Part shown: piece by piece, positions 53,920-63,325 of the stretch | Layout of the letters: every line of letters starts with the position of its first letter | Numbering within the stretch: the first letter of the stretch is position 1 | Assembly (NCBI RefSeq): GCF_004345705.1 | Contig: NZ_SLWV01000011.1 | Coordinates: forward strand, 44,045-108,044 | Source of the DNA: Marinisporobacter balticus | Lineage (GTDB): Bacteria; Bacillota; Clostridia; Peptostreptococcales; Thermotaleaceae | Direction of reading: 5' to 3' | DNA length: 64,000 nt | Made by a program: the position numbers and the translations under genes | The notes under the pieces: generated by a model | Database searches by the model: none | Told to the model about the DNA's origin: nothing | Seen by the model: only the letters and a program-made list of their open reading frames with translations

Positions 53920-55089
53920 ATGAGAAGATTTCATAGTTATACAATAGAAAGCTATTTGGGATATTTAAAAACATTTCATTTTACTAGAAATATTACAGAT
54001 ATACATCTGCATCACACTTGGAAGCCAACAAAAAAGACTTATGCATTGGCAACGGATAAAGAAAAAGTCATTTATGGTATGTGGAGGTATCATACAAAAA
54101 CACTTAATTGGAAAGATATTGGACAGCATGTTACCGTTTCGCCAGATGGACTTATTTGGGATGGAAGAGATTTAAATACTATACCTGCAAGTATTTCAGG
54201 ACAGAATAAGAATGCTTTTGCGATTGAGATGATTGGAAATTTCGACAAAGAACAAGAAAAATTAGATGGCGTACAATTAAATGCAGTAAAAAAGCTTATA
54301 AAAGGGCTGTTTGATCTATTCCATACAGAACGGCTAGTATTTCATAGAGAGTATTCAAACAAAACTTGTCCAGGTACGTCTTTAAATAAAGCGTTGTTTC
54401 TTGAAAAAATAGAAAATAAAGTAAACCTTTTAGGGAAGTCTGTGGCAACAAAAGAACAAATGAAACGATATTTATTAATCATAAATCCATTGCCCAAGAT
54501 TCAATGTACACCAGACGAAATTGTAGCCTATTACTTGAATGAAGGAGCGATAGAAGGTGTGAGGGGAGATATTGCTTTTGCACAAGCATTACTTGAGACA
54601 GGTTTTTTCAAATTTGGTGGTATTGTGCTTTCTAATCAGAATAATTATGCAGGGTTAGGGGCTACAAATACGACGAAAAATGGTAGAGCAGCAACTTTTC
54701 CAAGTCCCAAAATAGGGGTGAAGGCACATATTCAGCATCTAAAAGGATATGCAAGCAAAGAACCTTTAATCAATCCAATTGTAGATCCTAGATATGAAAT
54801 ATTAGCAAATAGTAGCATGTTAGGTTCGTGTAAATATGTGACAGATTTAAATGGAAAATGGGCTGTGCCAGGTAATAATTATGGAGAAAATATACTAAAA
54901 ATACTTGATAAAATACGATCATTGGTGACGGATGAGGATACAACCGAGATATGGAATAAAACAATTTTAGAAGAAAACAAAAAATTAAAAGAAGAAAATA
55001 TAAAAATATTAAATAAAGTAAAAGCATATGAAGAATTACTAAATATGCTTACTACACAAATTGAAAAGTTTTTAAAGGCCAGTGTTTAA
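53920..55089 (+). CDS. Two-domain peptidoglycan hydrolase: amidase (PGRP fold) plus glucosaminidase
   Basis: 389 residues. An amidase_2 domain (about 1-160) has LHHTWKP, VSPDGLIWDGRD, FAIEMIGNF and HREYSNKTCPG, giving the Zn-binding His/His/Cys. A glucosaminidase (GH73-like) domain follows (about 195-330: FAQALLETGFFKFGG, NNYAGLGATN, FPSPKIGVKAHIQHLKGYAS). A short coiled coil ends the protein. There is no signal peptide, as in phage endolysins; no holin or other phage gene is nearby. GGAGGTG lies 7 bases before ATG 53920. Confidence 0.87.
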   Translation: MRRFHSYTIESYLGYLKTFHFTRNITDIHLHHTWKPTKKTYALATDKEKVIYGMWRYHTKTLNWKDIGQHVTVSPDGLIWDGRDLNTIPASISGQNKNAFAIEMIGNFDKEQEKLDGVQLNAVKKLIKGLFDLFHTERLVFHREYSNKTCPGTSLNKALFLEKIENKVNLLGKSVATKEQMKRYLLIINPLPKIQCTPDEIVAYYLNEGAIEGVRGDIAFAQALLETGFFKFGGIVLSNQNNYAGLGATNTTKNGRAATFPSPKIGVKAHIQHLKGYASKEPLINPIVDPRYEILANSSMLGSCKYVTDLNGKWAVPGNNYGENILKILDKIRSLVTDEDTTEIWNKTILEENKKLKEENIKILNKVKAYEELLNMLTTQIEKFLKASV

Positions 55090-55125
55090 CAAAGGATATC
55101 AAAATGAACTTATATAAAAATTTAA

Positions 55126-55176
55126 CCAAAAGAGCAAGCGGAGAACAAAAGAAATATTTTCCACTTGTTCTTTTTA
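55126..55176 (+). terminator. Probable terminator after the lysin gene
   Basis: AAGAGCAAGCGGA pairs imperfectly with TTTCCACTTGTTCTTTTT, ending in TTTTT. Confidence 0.6.
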
Positions 55177-55224
55177 ATGTTACGTAACTAATATTCAAAA
55201 TATTTCAGTTTTTGACAGAATACA

Positions 55225-55254
55225 TTGAAAGTAAAGTGATTATTTGTATATAAT
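55225..55254 (+). promoter_or_regulatory. Possible sigma-A promoter of the CBS-type activator
   Basis: TTGAAA (55225) and TATAAT (55249), 18-base spacer, about 85 bases before the gene. Confidence 0.5.
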
Positions 55255-55338
55255 AGGGAATATAAGGAGAGACATTATTTTAGGATACATCTAAGAATTA
55301 TAAAAAAATATCATGCATGGTGTTGAGGGGGGAAAAGG

Positions 55339-57087
55339 GTGTTTTATGATTATGAAAAGGTTTTAGCAAGGGATGTAGCGTGTAAGGAATATAGTATATT
55401 GAAAGAGGATTGTAAACTAGGGCATGCTATTAAAATATTGTTAAAAAATAATATGCAAGAAGCAATTATTACAGACAAAGAAAATAATTTGACAGGAATC
55501 ATAACATTAACTGACATATCAAGACTCATGCAAAAAAAGAAAAATGAAGAAATACTATTAAGAGAATGTATGATAAAAAATTTAATAACTGTTAAAGAAA
55601 ACGCATGTTTATTAGAATGTAGAAATATTATGCAACAAAATAAAATCGGCATATTACCTGTATTACAAAACGATAGGGTCATTGGGGTAATAAGAAAAGA
55701 AGAAATTATTAGTTCTTTTTATATGGCATTAGAAAAGGCAGATATGAAATTAAATCATGTAGTAGATTCTCTTCATGAAGCAGTTTGCGTCATTGATGAA
55801 GAAGGAAGAACGGTTATTTGGAATAAGAGTGCAGAAAAATTATATGATGTTTCTGCATCAGATATATTAGGGAAACCATTAGAAGATTTTTTTCCAGATG
55901 CAATGGATGTAAAAGTTTTTAAAACAAAAAAACCTGTAGAAAATGTTTATCATTCTCCAAAGGAAAATTGTTATATTGTCATTAGTGCTGCACCTATATT
56001 TGGAAATGGTGAATTCTTAGGCGTGGTGAGTACGGATTGGGATGTAAGTGAATTTAAAAAGTTAACCAATGAATTAGAAAGAGCAAATGACACAGTCGAA
56101 TTTTTAAGAAGAGAAGTAGAAAAATTTTCGAACGATGGGTTTGGAAAAGTCATTGGGAAAAATATGAAATTATTAAAAAAAATTGAACTTGCGAAACAAG
56201 TTGCTAAAGCCAAAGTAAATATACTAATTACAGGAGAAAGTGGAACAGGAAAAGAAGTTTTTGCAAGGGCCATACATGATTCAAGTGATCAGAAGGGGCT
56301 GTTTGTTCCTATTAATTGCAGTGCGATTCCAAGTGAACTATTTGAAAGCGAATTATTTGGATATGAACAAGGGGCTTTTACAGGTGCTAATAAAAAAGGA
56401 AAAATGGGATTATTTGAAATGGCCAATGATGGAACGATCTTTTTAGATGAAATTGGAGATTTGCCTATGTTCATGCAGGCAAAATTATTAAGAGTACTCC
56501 AAGATAAGGTAGTTAGAAGAGTTGGAGGAGAGAAATATACAAATATCAATGTGAGAATTCTCTCAGCTACCAATAAAGATTTAAAGAAAATGGTAGAAGA
56601 AGGTATATTTAGAGAGGATTTATATTATCGATTAGATGTCGTGCAAATAGAACTGCCCCCCCTTAGAGAAAGAGGCAGAGATATTGTTTTGTTAATTGAT
56701 TATTTTCTAAAGGAATTATCTAAGCAAAACAATAAAGAGGTTGTACAAATAGATCAAAGGAGCATAGAAATATTACAAAATTATAATTGGAAAGGAAATA
56801 TTAGGGAATTAAAAAATACGATTGAGTACTTAATTGTTTTATGCAAAGGAAATATGATTACAACAGATTTAATTCCTAATTACATATTGGAAGAAATTAA
56901 AAAAACAAAGCGTAAAGGAGAAGATCCCCTTGATTTAAATAAGTCTATTGTAGAATTTGAAGTAGATATGATTGAGCGAGCTTTAAAATTAGCGAATGGG
57001 AAGAAAGCGAAAGCAGCAAAATTATTAAATATACCAAGAGCTACGTTATATTATAAAATTGAACAGCATAAAATAAAATGTCAATAA
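55339..57087 (+). CDS. Sigma-54-dependent activator with CBS pair and PAS domain
   Basis: 582 residues. Two CBS motifs (about 1-125), a PAS domain (about 135-245, VCVIDEEGRTVIWNKSAEKLYD), AAA+ with Walker A GESGTGKE, GAFTGA and Walker B GTIFLDEIGDL, and a Fis-type HTH (KAKAAKLLNIPRATLYYKIEQ). The CBS pair suggests sensing of an adenylate or similar ligand. Architecture is that of the clostridial PrdR group. GTG 55339 follows GAGGGGGG by about 7 bases. Its target is unknown; the TSUP gene or the lost gene downstream are candidates. I found no convincing -24/-12 promoter in 57088-57605. Confidence 0.92.
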   Translation: MFYDYEKVLARDVACKEYSILKEDCKLGHAIKILLKNNMQEAIITDKENNLTGIITLTDISRLMQKKKNEEILLRECMIKNLITVKENACLLECRNIMQQNKIGILPVLQNDRVIGVIRKEEIISSFYMALEKADMKLNHVVDSLHEAVCVIDEEGRTVIWNKSAEKLYDVSASDILGKPLEDFFPDAMDVKVFKTKKPVENVYHSPKENCYIVISAAPIFGNGEFLGVVSTDWDVSEFKKLTNELERANDTVEFLRREVEKFSNDGFGKVIGKNMKLLKKIELAKQVAKAKVNILITGESGTGKEVFARAIHDSSDQKGLFVPINCSAIPSELFESELFGYEQGAFTGANKKGKMGLFEMANDGTIFLDEIGDLPMFMQAKLLRVLQDKVVRRVGGEKYTNINVRILSATNKDLKKMVEEGIFREDLYYRLDVVQIELPPLRERGRDIVLLIDYFLKELSKQNNKEVVQIDQRSIEILQNYNWKGNIRELKNTIEYLIVLCKGNMITTDLIPNYILEEIKKTKRKGEDPLDLNKSIVEFEVDMIERALKLANGKKAKAAKLLNIPRATLYYKIEQHKIKCQ

Positions 57088-57118
57088 TTTGACAAATGTC
57101 AAATTATTGATATTTTAT
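57081..57118 (+). terminator. Terminator after the CBS-type activator
   Basis: TCAATAATTTGAC and GTCAAATTATTGA form a perfect 13-bp stem that includes the stop codon, followed by TATTTTATTTT. Confidence 0.88.
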
Positions 57119-57283
57119 TTTGTAAAATCCATGCTTAAAACCCCTATAAGATGGACTTTTTAAGACACATCATGAAAATTATTATTGGGTAATCATTTAA
57201 AGAGTGATGAAGTAAAGAAAGGTTGGGGCGAGTGCTTGTGAATGTGGTGCATAAGAAGAAAGATTAGAAGATAAAAGTGGTGA

Positions 57284-57415
57284 CTTAATGGTATCTCATG
57301 GAGCATTGCTCGTGTAAACCTTGGATTTATGGGTGGTGGTGGAGACGTTAAAGTTTTCACTGAACAAACAGGCCCTGAAATTGCTAAACAATTTATGGGA
57401 GAACCCACTAAGTAA
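57284..57415 (+). pseudogene. C-terminal remnant of a lost gene
   Basis: An open stretch of 43 codons with no start codon or ribosome site ends in a glycine-rich, protein-like sequence (ARVNLGFMGGGGDVKVF, TEQTGPEIAKQFMGEPTK) and a stop. The frame is closed upstream at 57281, and pieces of similar flavour (GDLMVSHGAL) lie in another frame just before, suggesting frameshift decay. I cannot name the parent. An AGTTT/AAACT stem-loop (about 57488-57513) lies between it and the TSUP gene. Confidence 0.5.
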
Positions 57416-57605
57416 ACTTTAAACATAAAATAATTGTTTGAAAATTCAATAAAATAGAGTATGATATTAGTAGGAATAAAATAAAGCTCTTAGTTTGAGT
57501 GGGTGAAAACTAAGCTAATGAAACAACTACAAGCAATTATAAAAATATTCTGGACGAAATAATTTGTGTTTTTATAAAAAAATAAAAATATAAGGGGGAA
57601 AAAAG

Positions 57606-58565
57606 ATGGTAACAGGTATATTAGCGGCATTGGGTGGTTTTGGACTGTGGTTTGCAGCAGTATTTGGTATGGATTTTATGAAACATAAGGACAATCTAGA
57701 AGATAACTCATGGTCAAAAGTAGGAATTATCGGATTCTTTACAAATTTCTTTGATACTTTAGGAATTGGTTCATTTGCGCCACTAACAGCAGCATTAAGA
57801 GCAACAAAACAGGTTAGTGATAGAGTATTACCAGGTACATTAAATGTATCATGTACATTGCCAGTTATTTTGGAAGCATTCATATTTATAACAGTTGTGC
57901 AAGTGGATATCACAACACTAGTCTCTCTTCTTGCCGCTGCAACAATAGGTGCATGGGTAGGTGCTGGAGTTGTTTCTAAGCTTCCAGAAAAGAAGGTTCA
58001 GTCTGTAATGGGTATCGCATTGTTTATTACTGCACTACTAATGCTTGCGGGTCAAATGAAATGGATGCCAGGTGGAGGTGCGCCGCTTAGCGAAGCTTTT
58101 GATGGCGTGAAAAATGGATTGATCTATAAAACAATGGATGTTGAGGGTACTATGCTAGGTGTTCCAATTGGAATAAGCGGTAGCAAGTTGATAATTGGTG
58201 TAATCATTAACTTTATACTAGGAGCTTTAATGTGTGCAGGTATTGGTCTTTATGCGCCTTGTATGGCTTTAGTATATTTACTTGGTATGTCTCCAATAGT
58301 AGCATTCCCAATCATGATGGGTTCATGTGCATTCTTAATGCCAGTTGCATCAGCAAAATTTGTTAAAGAAGGTGCTTATGATAGAAAGGCTTCAATGGGA
58401 ATTATCATTGGTGGGATTGTTGGCGTTTTGATAGCAGCATATATTGTTAAGTCATTACCACTTAACATATTAAAATGGTTAGTAATCGTAGTTATTTTCT
58501 ACACTTCTGCAACTTTAATGAAAGCTGCATCAAAAAATCCTAAGAATACTGACAAGGTAGCATAA
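57606..58565 (+). CDS. TSUP (TauE/SafE) family membrane transporter
   Basis: 319 residues with eight or nine hydrophobic segments. GIIGFFTNFFDTLGIGSFAPLTAAL and GGIVGVLIAAYIVKSLPL are the repeated TSUP half motifs. Family members export sulfite, sulfoacetate or similar small sulfur/organic anions; the substrate here is unknown. AAGGGGGAAAA before the ATG. Its own terminator follows. Confidence 0.88.
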   Translation: MVTGILAALGGFGLWFAAVFGMDFMKHKDNLEDNSWSKVGIIGFFTNFFDTLGIGSFAPLTAALRATKQVSDRVLPGTLNVSCTLPVILEAFIFITVVQVDITTLVSLLAAATIGAWVGAGVVSKLPEKKVQSVMGIALFITALLMLAGQMKWMPGGGAPLSEAFDGVKNGLIYKTMDVEGTMLGVPIGISGSKLIIGVIINFILGALMCAGIGLYAPCMALVYLLGMSPIVAFPIMMGSCAFLMPVASAKFVKEGAYDRKASMGIIIGGIVGVLIAAYIVKSLPLNILKWLVIVVIFYTSATLMKAASKNPKNTDKVA

Positions 58566-58600
58566 TTAAAAAATATAAAATGATTTAAAAGGATTCAATG

Positions 58601-58640
58601 ACCTAGCGCTTATCTATTATAGGCGCTAGGTTTGTTTTAT
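58601..58640 (+). terminator. Terminator after the TSUP gene
   Basis: ACCTAGCGC pairs with GCGCTAGGT, then TTGTTTTAT. A second weaker hairpin (AAAACC/GGGGTTTTTT, about 58653-58687) follows. Confidence 0.87.
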
Positions 58641-58768
58641 AAAAGTAAAAGCAAAACCACTTTTAACTTAAAAAGAGGGGTTTTTTAATTTATGGATAAT
58701 CAATAGCTGTATGAAGATAGAATTTGAGATATAATAGTTTAGAGAATAAAGAAAAGGAATGAAGCATA

Positions 58769-60679
58769 ATGAACTTAATAACGGTTGAAAATATTACAAA
58801 AAGTTATGGAGATAGAATATTATTTGATATTGGTGCATTTGGTATAGGAGAAGGAGATAAGATTGGGATTATTGGTGTCAATGGAACAGGAAAATCAACC
58901 CTCCTCAAAATACTTGTAGGGGCAGAATATCCAGATACAGGTAATGTTACTACGGGAAATCATGTGAAGATAGAATATTTATCACAGAATCCTTATTTTG
59001 ATTATGATGCAACCGTACTCCAACAAGTGTTTAAAGGAAATGCACCTGAGATGGAAGTTTTAAGAGAATATGAGCATATGCTAGAGCAAGTGAAATATAA
59101 TCTAAATAACAATGCTTTACAAGAAAAATTAATTATGTTAAATCAGAAAATGGATGAGATGGGCGTGTGGCAGCTAGAAAGTGAAGCAAAAACGATACTC
59201 ACAAAACTAGGTATTTCTAATTTTGATGCAAAAATCAAAACTCTCTCAGGAGGGCAAAGAAAAAGAATTGCGCTAGCAAGTGCATTGATCCAAACTGCAG
59301 ATTTATTGGTTCTTGATGAACCTACAAACCATATTGACAATGAAACCATTGGGTGGTTAGAAGAATATTTAAATAAACGTAAAGGGGCACTACTTATGAT
59401 TACCCATGATCGCTATTTTTTAGATCGGGTAACCAATCGGATTATAGAGTTAGATGGAGGGGAACTTTACAAATATACAGGAAACTATAGTCGGTTTTTA
59501 GAACAAAAGTCAGAACGTGAAGAACGAAGATACGCATCTGAACAGAAAAGACAAAATCTATTTCGTAGGGAGCTTGCATGGATTAAAAGAGGTGCAAAGG
59601 CAAGAACAACAAAACAAAAAGCTAGAATTGAAAGATTTGAAAAATTAGATGAAGAAAAGTTAGAACTTTCTTCAGAAAAAATAGAAATATCTGTAGGAAG
59701 TCGACGTTTAGGGAAAAAAGTGATTGAACTTAGAAATATCTATAAAAGTTTTGGGAAAAATAAATGTATTGATGATTTTAGTTACACGGTGCTCAAAAAT
59801 GATCGAATTGGTATTATTGGATCTAATGGCATTGGAAAATCTACGCTTTTAAATATTATGACAGGTAGATTGGATATGGACAATGGGCATATAGAAAAAG
59901 GAGAAACCGTGAAAATTGGGTGTTTTCTACAAGAGAATATAGAAATGGATGGAAATCTAAAAGTGATTGAGTATATAAAAAATAAAGCAGAATTCATAAC
60001 CACAGCTGATGGGAGTAAAATAAGTGCATCTCAGATGTTAGAGAGATTTTTGTTTTCACCTACCATGCAGTGGACACAGATTGGTAGGCTTTCAGGGGGA
60101 GAAAAAAGAAGACTGTATCTACTCAGTGTACTGATGGGTATGCCAAATGTATTATTTTTAGATGAGCCAACTAATGATTTAGATATTCAAACCTTAACTA
60201 TTTTGGAAGAATATCTTGAAGGGTTTATGGGTGCCGTGATTGCTATTTCACATGATCGTTATTTTCTTGATAAAATGGCGGAGAAAATATTTGCTTTTGA
60301 AGGAAATGGAAAGATTATAACGTATGTAGGAAATTATGCAGATTATCAGGAATTTCGTCAGAAGTATATAAAAAATCAAGAACAACCTGTTCATAAGAAG
60401 CGTGACGAAAAAAAGCATAAAAGTGAAAAGAAAAAAGACAAGAAACTAAAATTTACATTTAAAGAACAAAGAGAATATGAACAAATTGATGAACAGATTG
60501 CACAGATCGAAGAAAAACTTGAGACAACAAATGAAGAAATCAATCAAGCAGGAAGTAATTTTGAAGCGTTACAGGAATTAGTAGATCTTCAAGAAAAATT
60601 AGAAAAGGAATTGGAAGAAAAGCTAGAACGGTGGACTTATTTAAATGAGTTAGCAGAAGCAATTGATGAAAGCAAGTAA
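58769..60679 (+). CDS. ABC-F family ATPase (Uup/YfmR-like)
   Basis: 636 residues with two ABC domains and no membrane helices. Walker A GVNGTGKS and GSNGIGKS, signatures LSGGQRKRIALA and LSGGEKRRLYL, Walker B LLVLDEPTNHID and VLFLDEPTNDLD, the linker of about 80 charged residues (P-site tRNA interaction motif region, SEREERRYASEQKRQ) and a C-terminal coiled coil (about 540-636). Such proteins act on the ribosome. Which subgroup, and whether it gives drug resistance, is not decidable here. Poor ribosome site (AAAAGGAATG). Confidence 0.92.
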   Translation: MNLITVENITKSYGDRILFDIGAFGIGEGDKIGIIGVNGTGKSTLLKILVGAEYPDTGNVTTGNHVKIEYLSQNPYFDYDATVLQQVFKGNAPEMEVLREYEHMLEQVKYNLNNNALQEKLIMLNQKMDEMGVWQLESEAKTILTKLGISNFDAKIKTLSGGQRKRIALASALIQTADLLVLDEPTNHIDNETIGWLEEYLNKRKGALLMITHDRYFLDRVTNRIIELDGGELYKYTGNYSRFLEQKSEREERRYASEQKRQNLFRRELAWIKRGAKARTTKQKARIERFEKLDEEKLELSSEKIEISVGSRRLGKKVIELRNIYKSFGKNKCIDDFSYTVLKNDRIGIIGSNGIGKSTLLNIMTGRLDMDNGHIEKGETVKIGCFLQENIEMDGNLKVIEYIKNKAEFITTADGSKISASQMLERFLFSPTMQWTQIGRLSGGEKRRLYLLSVLMGMPNVLFLDEPTNDLDIQTLTILEEYLEGFMGAVIAISHDRYFLDKMAEKIFAFEGNGKIITYVGNYADYQEFRQKYIKNQEQPVHKKRDEKKHKSEKKKDKKLKFTFKEQREYEQIDEQIAQIEEKLETTNEEINQAGSNFEALQELVDLQEKLEKELEEKLERWTYLNELAEAIDESK

Positions 60680-60704
60680 AGATATCTATGGGGGGTGATC
60701 AATG

Positions 60705-61256
60705 ATGCCAAGGATTTATGGGGAAAGGATTATGTTAAGGGAATATAGAGAAGAAGATTTAACCTATATACAAGAATGGGTAAATAATGAACAGATTACA
60801 GATATGCTTTCAAATATTTTTATGTTTCCGCATACGAAAAAGAAAACAGAAAAATTTTTAAACATGATGCTAGAATCAGATGATTTAGAACTATGTGGTT
60901 TTGTTATTGCGCTTAAAGATACAGAAACATATATAGGGCAAACAGACATGGTCAAAATAGATTGGAAAAATCGAAAAGCTTTAATAGGGATCATTGTAGG
61001 AAGAGATGAAAATCAAAGTAAAGGGTATGGAACAGAAGCATTAAAATTGCTACTTCAATATGGATTTTATCGTTTAGGACTCAATAAAATAGAACTAGAG
61101 GTAAGAGCATATAATAAAAAAGCCATAAGATGTTATGAAAAATGTGGATTTAAGGTAGAAGGTGTATTGAAAGAAGATTATTATAGCAATGGCGCATTTA
61201 CAGATACTATAAAAATGGCTATATTAAAAAGAGAATGGGAAAAAAACCTAGCATGA
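60705..61256 (+). CDS. GNAT acetyltransferase (RimJ/RimL type)
   Basis: 183 residues. ERIMLREYREEDLTYIQEW, IGIIVGRDENQSKGYGTEAL (acetyl-CoA loop Q/R-x-x-G-x-G/A) and NKKAIRCYEKCGFKVEGVLK. Substrate unknown, possibly an N-terminal amine or small molecule. GGGGGTG precedes two ATGs at 60702 and 60705; the second has the better spacing. 25 bases after the ABC-F gene. Confidence 0.9.
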   Translation: MPRIYGERIMLREYREEDLTYIQEWVNNEQITDMLSNIFMFPHTKKKTEKFLNMMLESDDLELCGFVIALKDTETYIGQTDMVKIDWKNRKALIGIIVGRDENQSKGYGTEALKLLLQYGFYRLGLNKIELEVRAYNKKAIRCYEKCGFKVEGVLKEDYYSNGAFTDTIKMAILKREWEKNLA

Positions 61257-61376
61257 AGCTGTTTTTTGTAAAAATTATCCTTTCTAAAAACTTAGATTTA
61301 TACAAATACTAAGAGATAAGAACAAAATATTTTCGATGATCTCTTAGGTGTATAAAGAGAAGAAAGGATGTATCGT

Positions 61377-62093
61377 ATGAGTACAAGATTATTTGTGATT
61401 GCTATTTCACCAGGACTCGCATTAGCCTTAGGTATTTATTTGACAGATCGATATGACAGAGAACCTGTAGACTTATTGATTAAGGTATTCCTTTTAGGCG
61501 CATTAGCTGTTATTCCGACGGCTTTTGTAGAAAGAATGTTGGTGTCTTTTAATATATTTGGGGGCGTGTTAGCTGCAGCCTATACAGCTTTTATTGTTGC
61601 TGGATTCACAGAAGAATTTTTTAAAAGAGCTGTTGTACTGAAAACGGCTTATAGGCATAGTGCTTTTGATGAAAAGCTAGATGGCATTGTTTATGCTGTT
61701 TTTTCAGCGCTGGGTTTTGCTACTGTAGAAAATGTCATGTATGTGGTATTTCGATTTGCAGCAAATCCTTATATAGGTTTATACAGAGGGATCTTATCTG
61801 TACCTGCCCATATGTTATTTGGAGTGACAATGGGTTATTATTTGTCCTTATCAAAGTTTGCAGATGATGAAAAAATGCGCAGAAGTTATTTAAAAAGAGC
61901 ATTGATTGTACCAGTAATGCTGCATGGTATATTTGATTTTATTTTAATGGCAAAAATCCCCACATTGATGATTTTCTTTATTCCCTTTGTTATTTATCTA
62001 TGGATCATTAATTTAAGAAGACTTAATGAATATACAAAGGAATCAAGAAGGACTTATGAAGATATACAAAATCGAAAGGATTTATTAAAATAG
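61377..62093 (+). CDS. prsW: PrsW family intramembrane protease
   Basis: About 238 residues, eight hydrophobic segments. Conserved sites are visible: FTEEFFKRAVV (Glu-Glu and Lys), FATVENVMY (Glu-Asn), PAHMLFG (His) and HGIFDF (His, Asp). In Bacillus PrsW cuts the anti-sigma factor RsiW; in Clostridioides it cuts a similar target. No anti-sigma gene is here. ATG 61377 with AGAAAGG 9 bases upstream; ATG 61368 touches it. Confidence 0.92.
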   Translation: MSTRLFVIAISPGLALALGIYLTDRYDREPVDLLIKVFLLGALAVIPTAFVERMLVSFNIFGGVLAAAYTAFIVAGFTEEFFKRAVVLKTAYRHSAFDEKLDGIVYAVFSALGFATVENVMYVVFRFAANPYIGLYRGILSVPAHMLFGVTMGYYLSLSKFADDEKMRRSYLKRALIVPVMLHGIFDFILMAKIPTLMIFFIPFVIYLWIINLRRLNEYTKESRRTYEDIQNRKDLLK

Positions 62094-62117
62094 ACACAAA
62101 AGTGTCTTTTTTTTTGT
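62092..62117 (+). terminator. Terminator after prsW
   Basis: AGACAC pairs with GTGTCT around four A, followed by nine T. Confidence 0.9.
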
Positions 62118-62187
62118 TTTTGGAACATATTTAAAAAACAAAGTATATTATGATATTGAGTAAGTTTATTGATTAGGAGGAACGTAT

Positions 62188-62445
62188 ATGAATAAAGATA
62201 GATTAAATATGTTACGAAAGATTATGGAATTAGAGTGTTCTTGTATAGATTTAAATCTATATCTTGATATGTATCCTACAGATCAAAACGCTTTGATGCA
62301 ATACAATACACAGGCTTTCCAACTGATGGAATTAAAAAAACAGTATGGGTGTATGTATGGACCACTTAGTAACTTTGGAGATGCACAGAGCCAATATCCT
62401 TTTAGATGGATAGAAGATCCTTGGCCTTGGGAAATAGAATACTAG
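62188..62445 (+). CDS. cotJB: Spore coat protein CotJB
   Basis: 85 residues. MLRKIMELECSCIDLNLYLDMYPTDQNALM and the Trp/Pro-rich end FRWIEDPWPWEIEY match CotJB. Deposited in the inner coat with CotJC during sporulation, usually under sigma-E. TAGGAGGAA before the ATG. cotJA, the usual first gene, is absent. Confidence 0.93.
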   Translation: MNKDRLNMLRKIMELECSCIDLNLYLDMYPTDQNALMQYNTQAFQLMELKKQYGCMYGPLSNFGDAQSQYPFRWIEDPWPWEIEY

Positions 62446-62458
62446 AGGGGGAAAATAT

Positions 62459-63031
62459 ATGTGGATTTATGAAAAAAAAATACAATATCCAGTAAAAATA
62501 AGCTGTAAAGATCCTAGAATGGCGCAATATGTTATGACACAATTAGGAGGGCCTGATGGAGAATTATCGGCAGCTTTAACTTATTTAAATCAAAGATACA
62601 AAATGCCGACACAAAAGGCGAAGGCACTTCTTACAGATATAGGGACAGAAGAATTAGCACATGTAGAAATGATTCAAACTATGATTGTGAAATTAACGAA
62701 AGATGCAAGTATAGAAGAAATAAAAGAGGCGGATATGGGGCCTTACTATGCAATAAGAGATACCGCTGTATATCCTGCTGATAGTACAGGCAACCCTTGG
62801 ACTGCAAGCTATATTTCATCAACCGGAGATCCTGTTGCAGATCTATACAACGATATGGCTGCTGAAAAGAAAGCAAAGGCTGTCTATGAGAATTTGTTGA
62901 AATTAACAGATGATCCATTGTTAAAAGATTCGTTAAAATTTTTACTAGAAAGAGAAATTGTACATTTTAAGCGGTTTGGAGAAGCGTTAAGAAATGTGGA
63001 GGAATATAATAAATCTAAAAAGATTCATTAA
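62459..63031 (+). CDS. cotJC: Spore coat protein CotJC (manganese catalase-like)
   Basis: 190 residues of the manganese catalase four-helix fold: GGPDGELSAALTYLNQRYKMP, DIGTEELAHVEMI (Glu/His ligands), AAEKKAKAVYE and EREIVHFKRFGEAL (second Glu/His set). Possibly protects the spore from peroxide. GAGGGGGA before the ATG; 13 bases after cotJB. Confidence 0.94.
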   Translation: MWIYEKKIQYPVKISCKDPRMAQYVMTQLGGPDGELSAALTYLNQRYKMPTQKAKALLTDIGTEELAHVEMIQTMIVKLTKDASIEEIKEADMGPYYAIRDTAVYPADSTGNPWTASYISSTGDPVADLYNDMAAEKKAKAVYENLLKLTDDPLLKDSLKFLLEREIVHFKRFGEALRNVEEYNKSKKIH

Positions 63032-63105
63032 AAATGTATTATGGAAAAAAGGATGTATTGAATTAAGAAAGTAAAAAAGATCATAGAATCGTGCATATGT
63101 AAAAG

Positions 63106-63131
63106 CGTACCTTTATAGGTATGTTTTTATA
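63106..63131 (+). terminator. Possible weak terminator after cotJC
   Basis: GTACCT pairs with AGGTAT around four bases, followed by GTTTTTAT. The remainder of 63132-63325 is AT-rich with nothing clear. Confidence 0.5.
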
Positions 63132-63325
63132 TATCTACGCATCCATAAAATATTAAGAAGTGATTGAAGCTTGCTTCTAAAACTTTACATAATAAGAATG
63201 ATATAGTAATATTTACATATATAAATATTTCCCAAAAATTCGAGAAAAAAAGTAAAAGGTTTTATTTGTAAGTTTTTAGGCGAATAATCATAAAACTAGA
63301 GATCGTTAGCAAGGGGAGATTCAAA

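Noticed and set aside
57193..57426. Minus-strand reading frame of 77 codons
   Set aside because: It is the reverse of the glycine-rich remnant (poly-Pro mirror of poly-Gly) and has no ribosome site.
57495..57512. Sigma-54 promoter before the TSUP gene
   Set aside because: GG and GC are 10 bases apart, but the bases sit inside a stem-loop (CTTAGTTT/AAAACTAAG) and the -12 half (TAAGCT) is poor.
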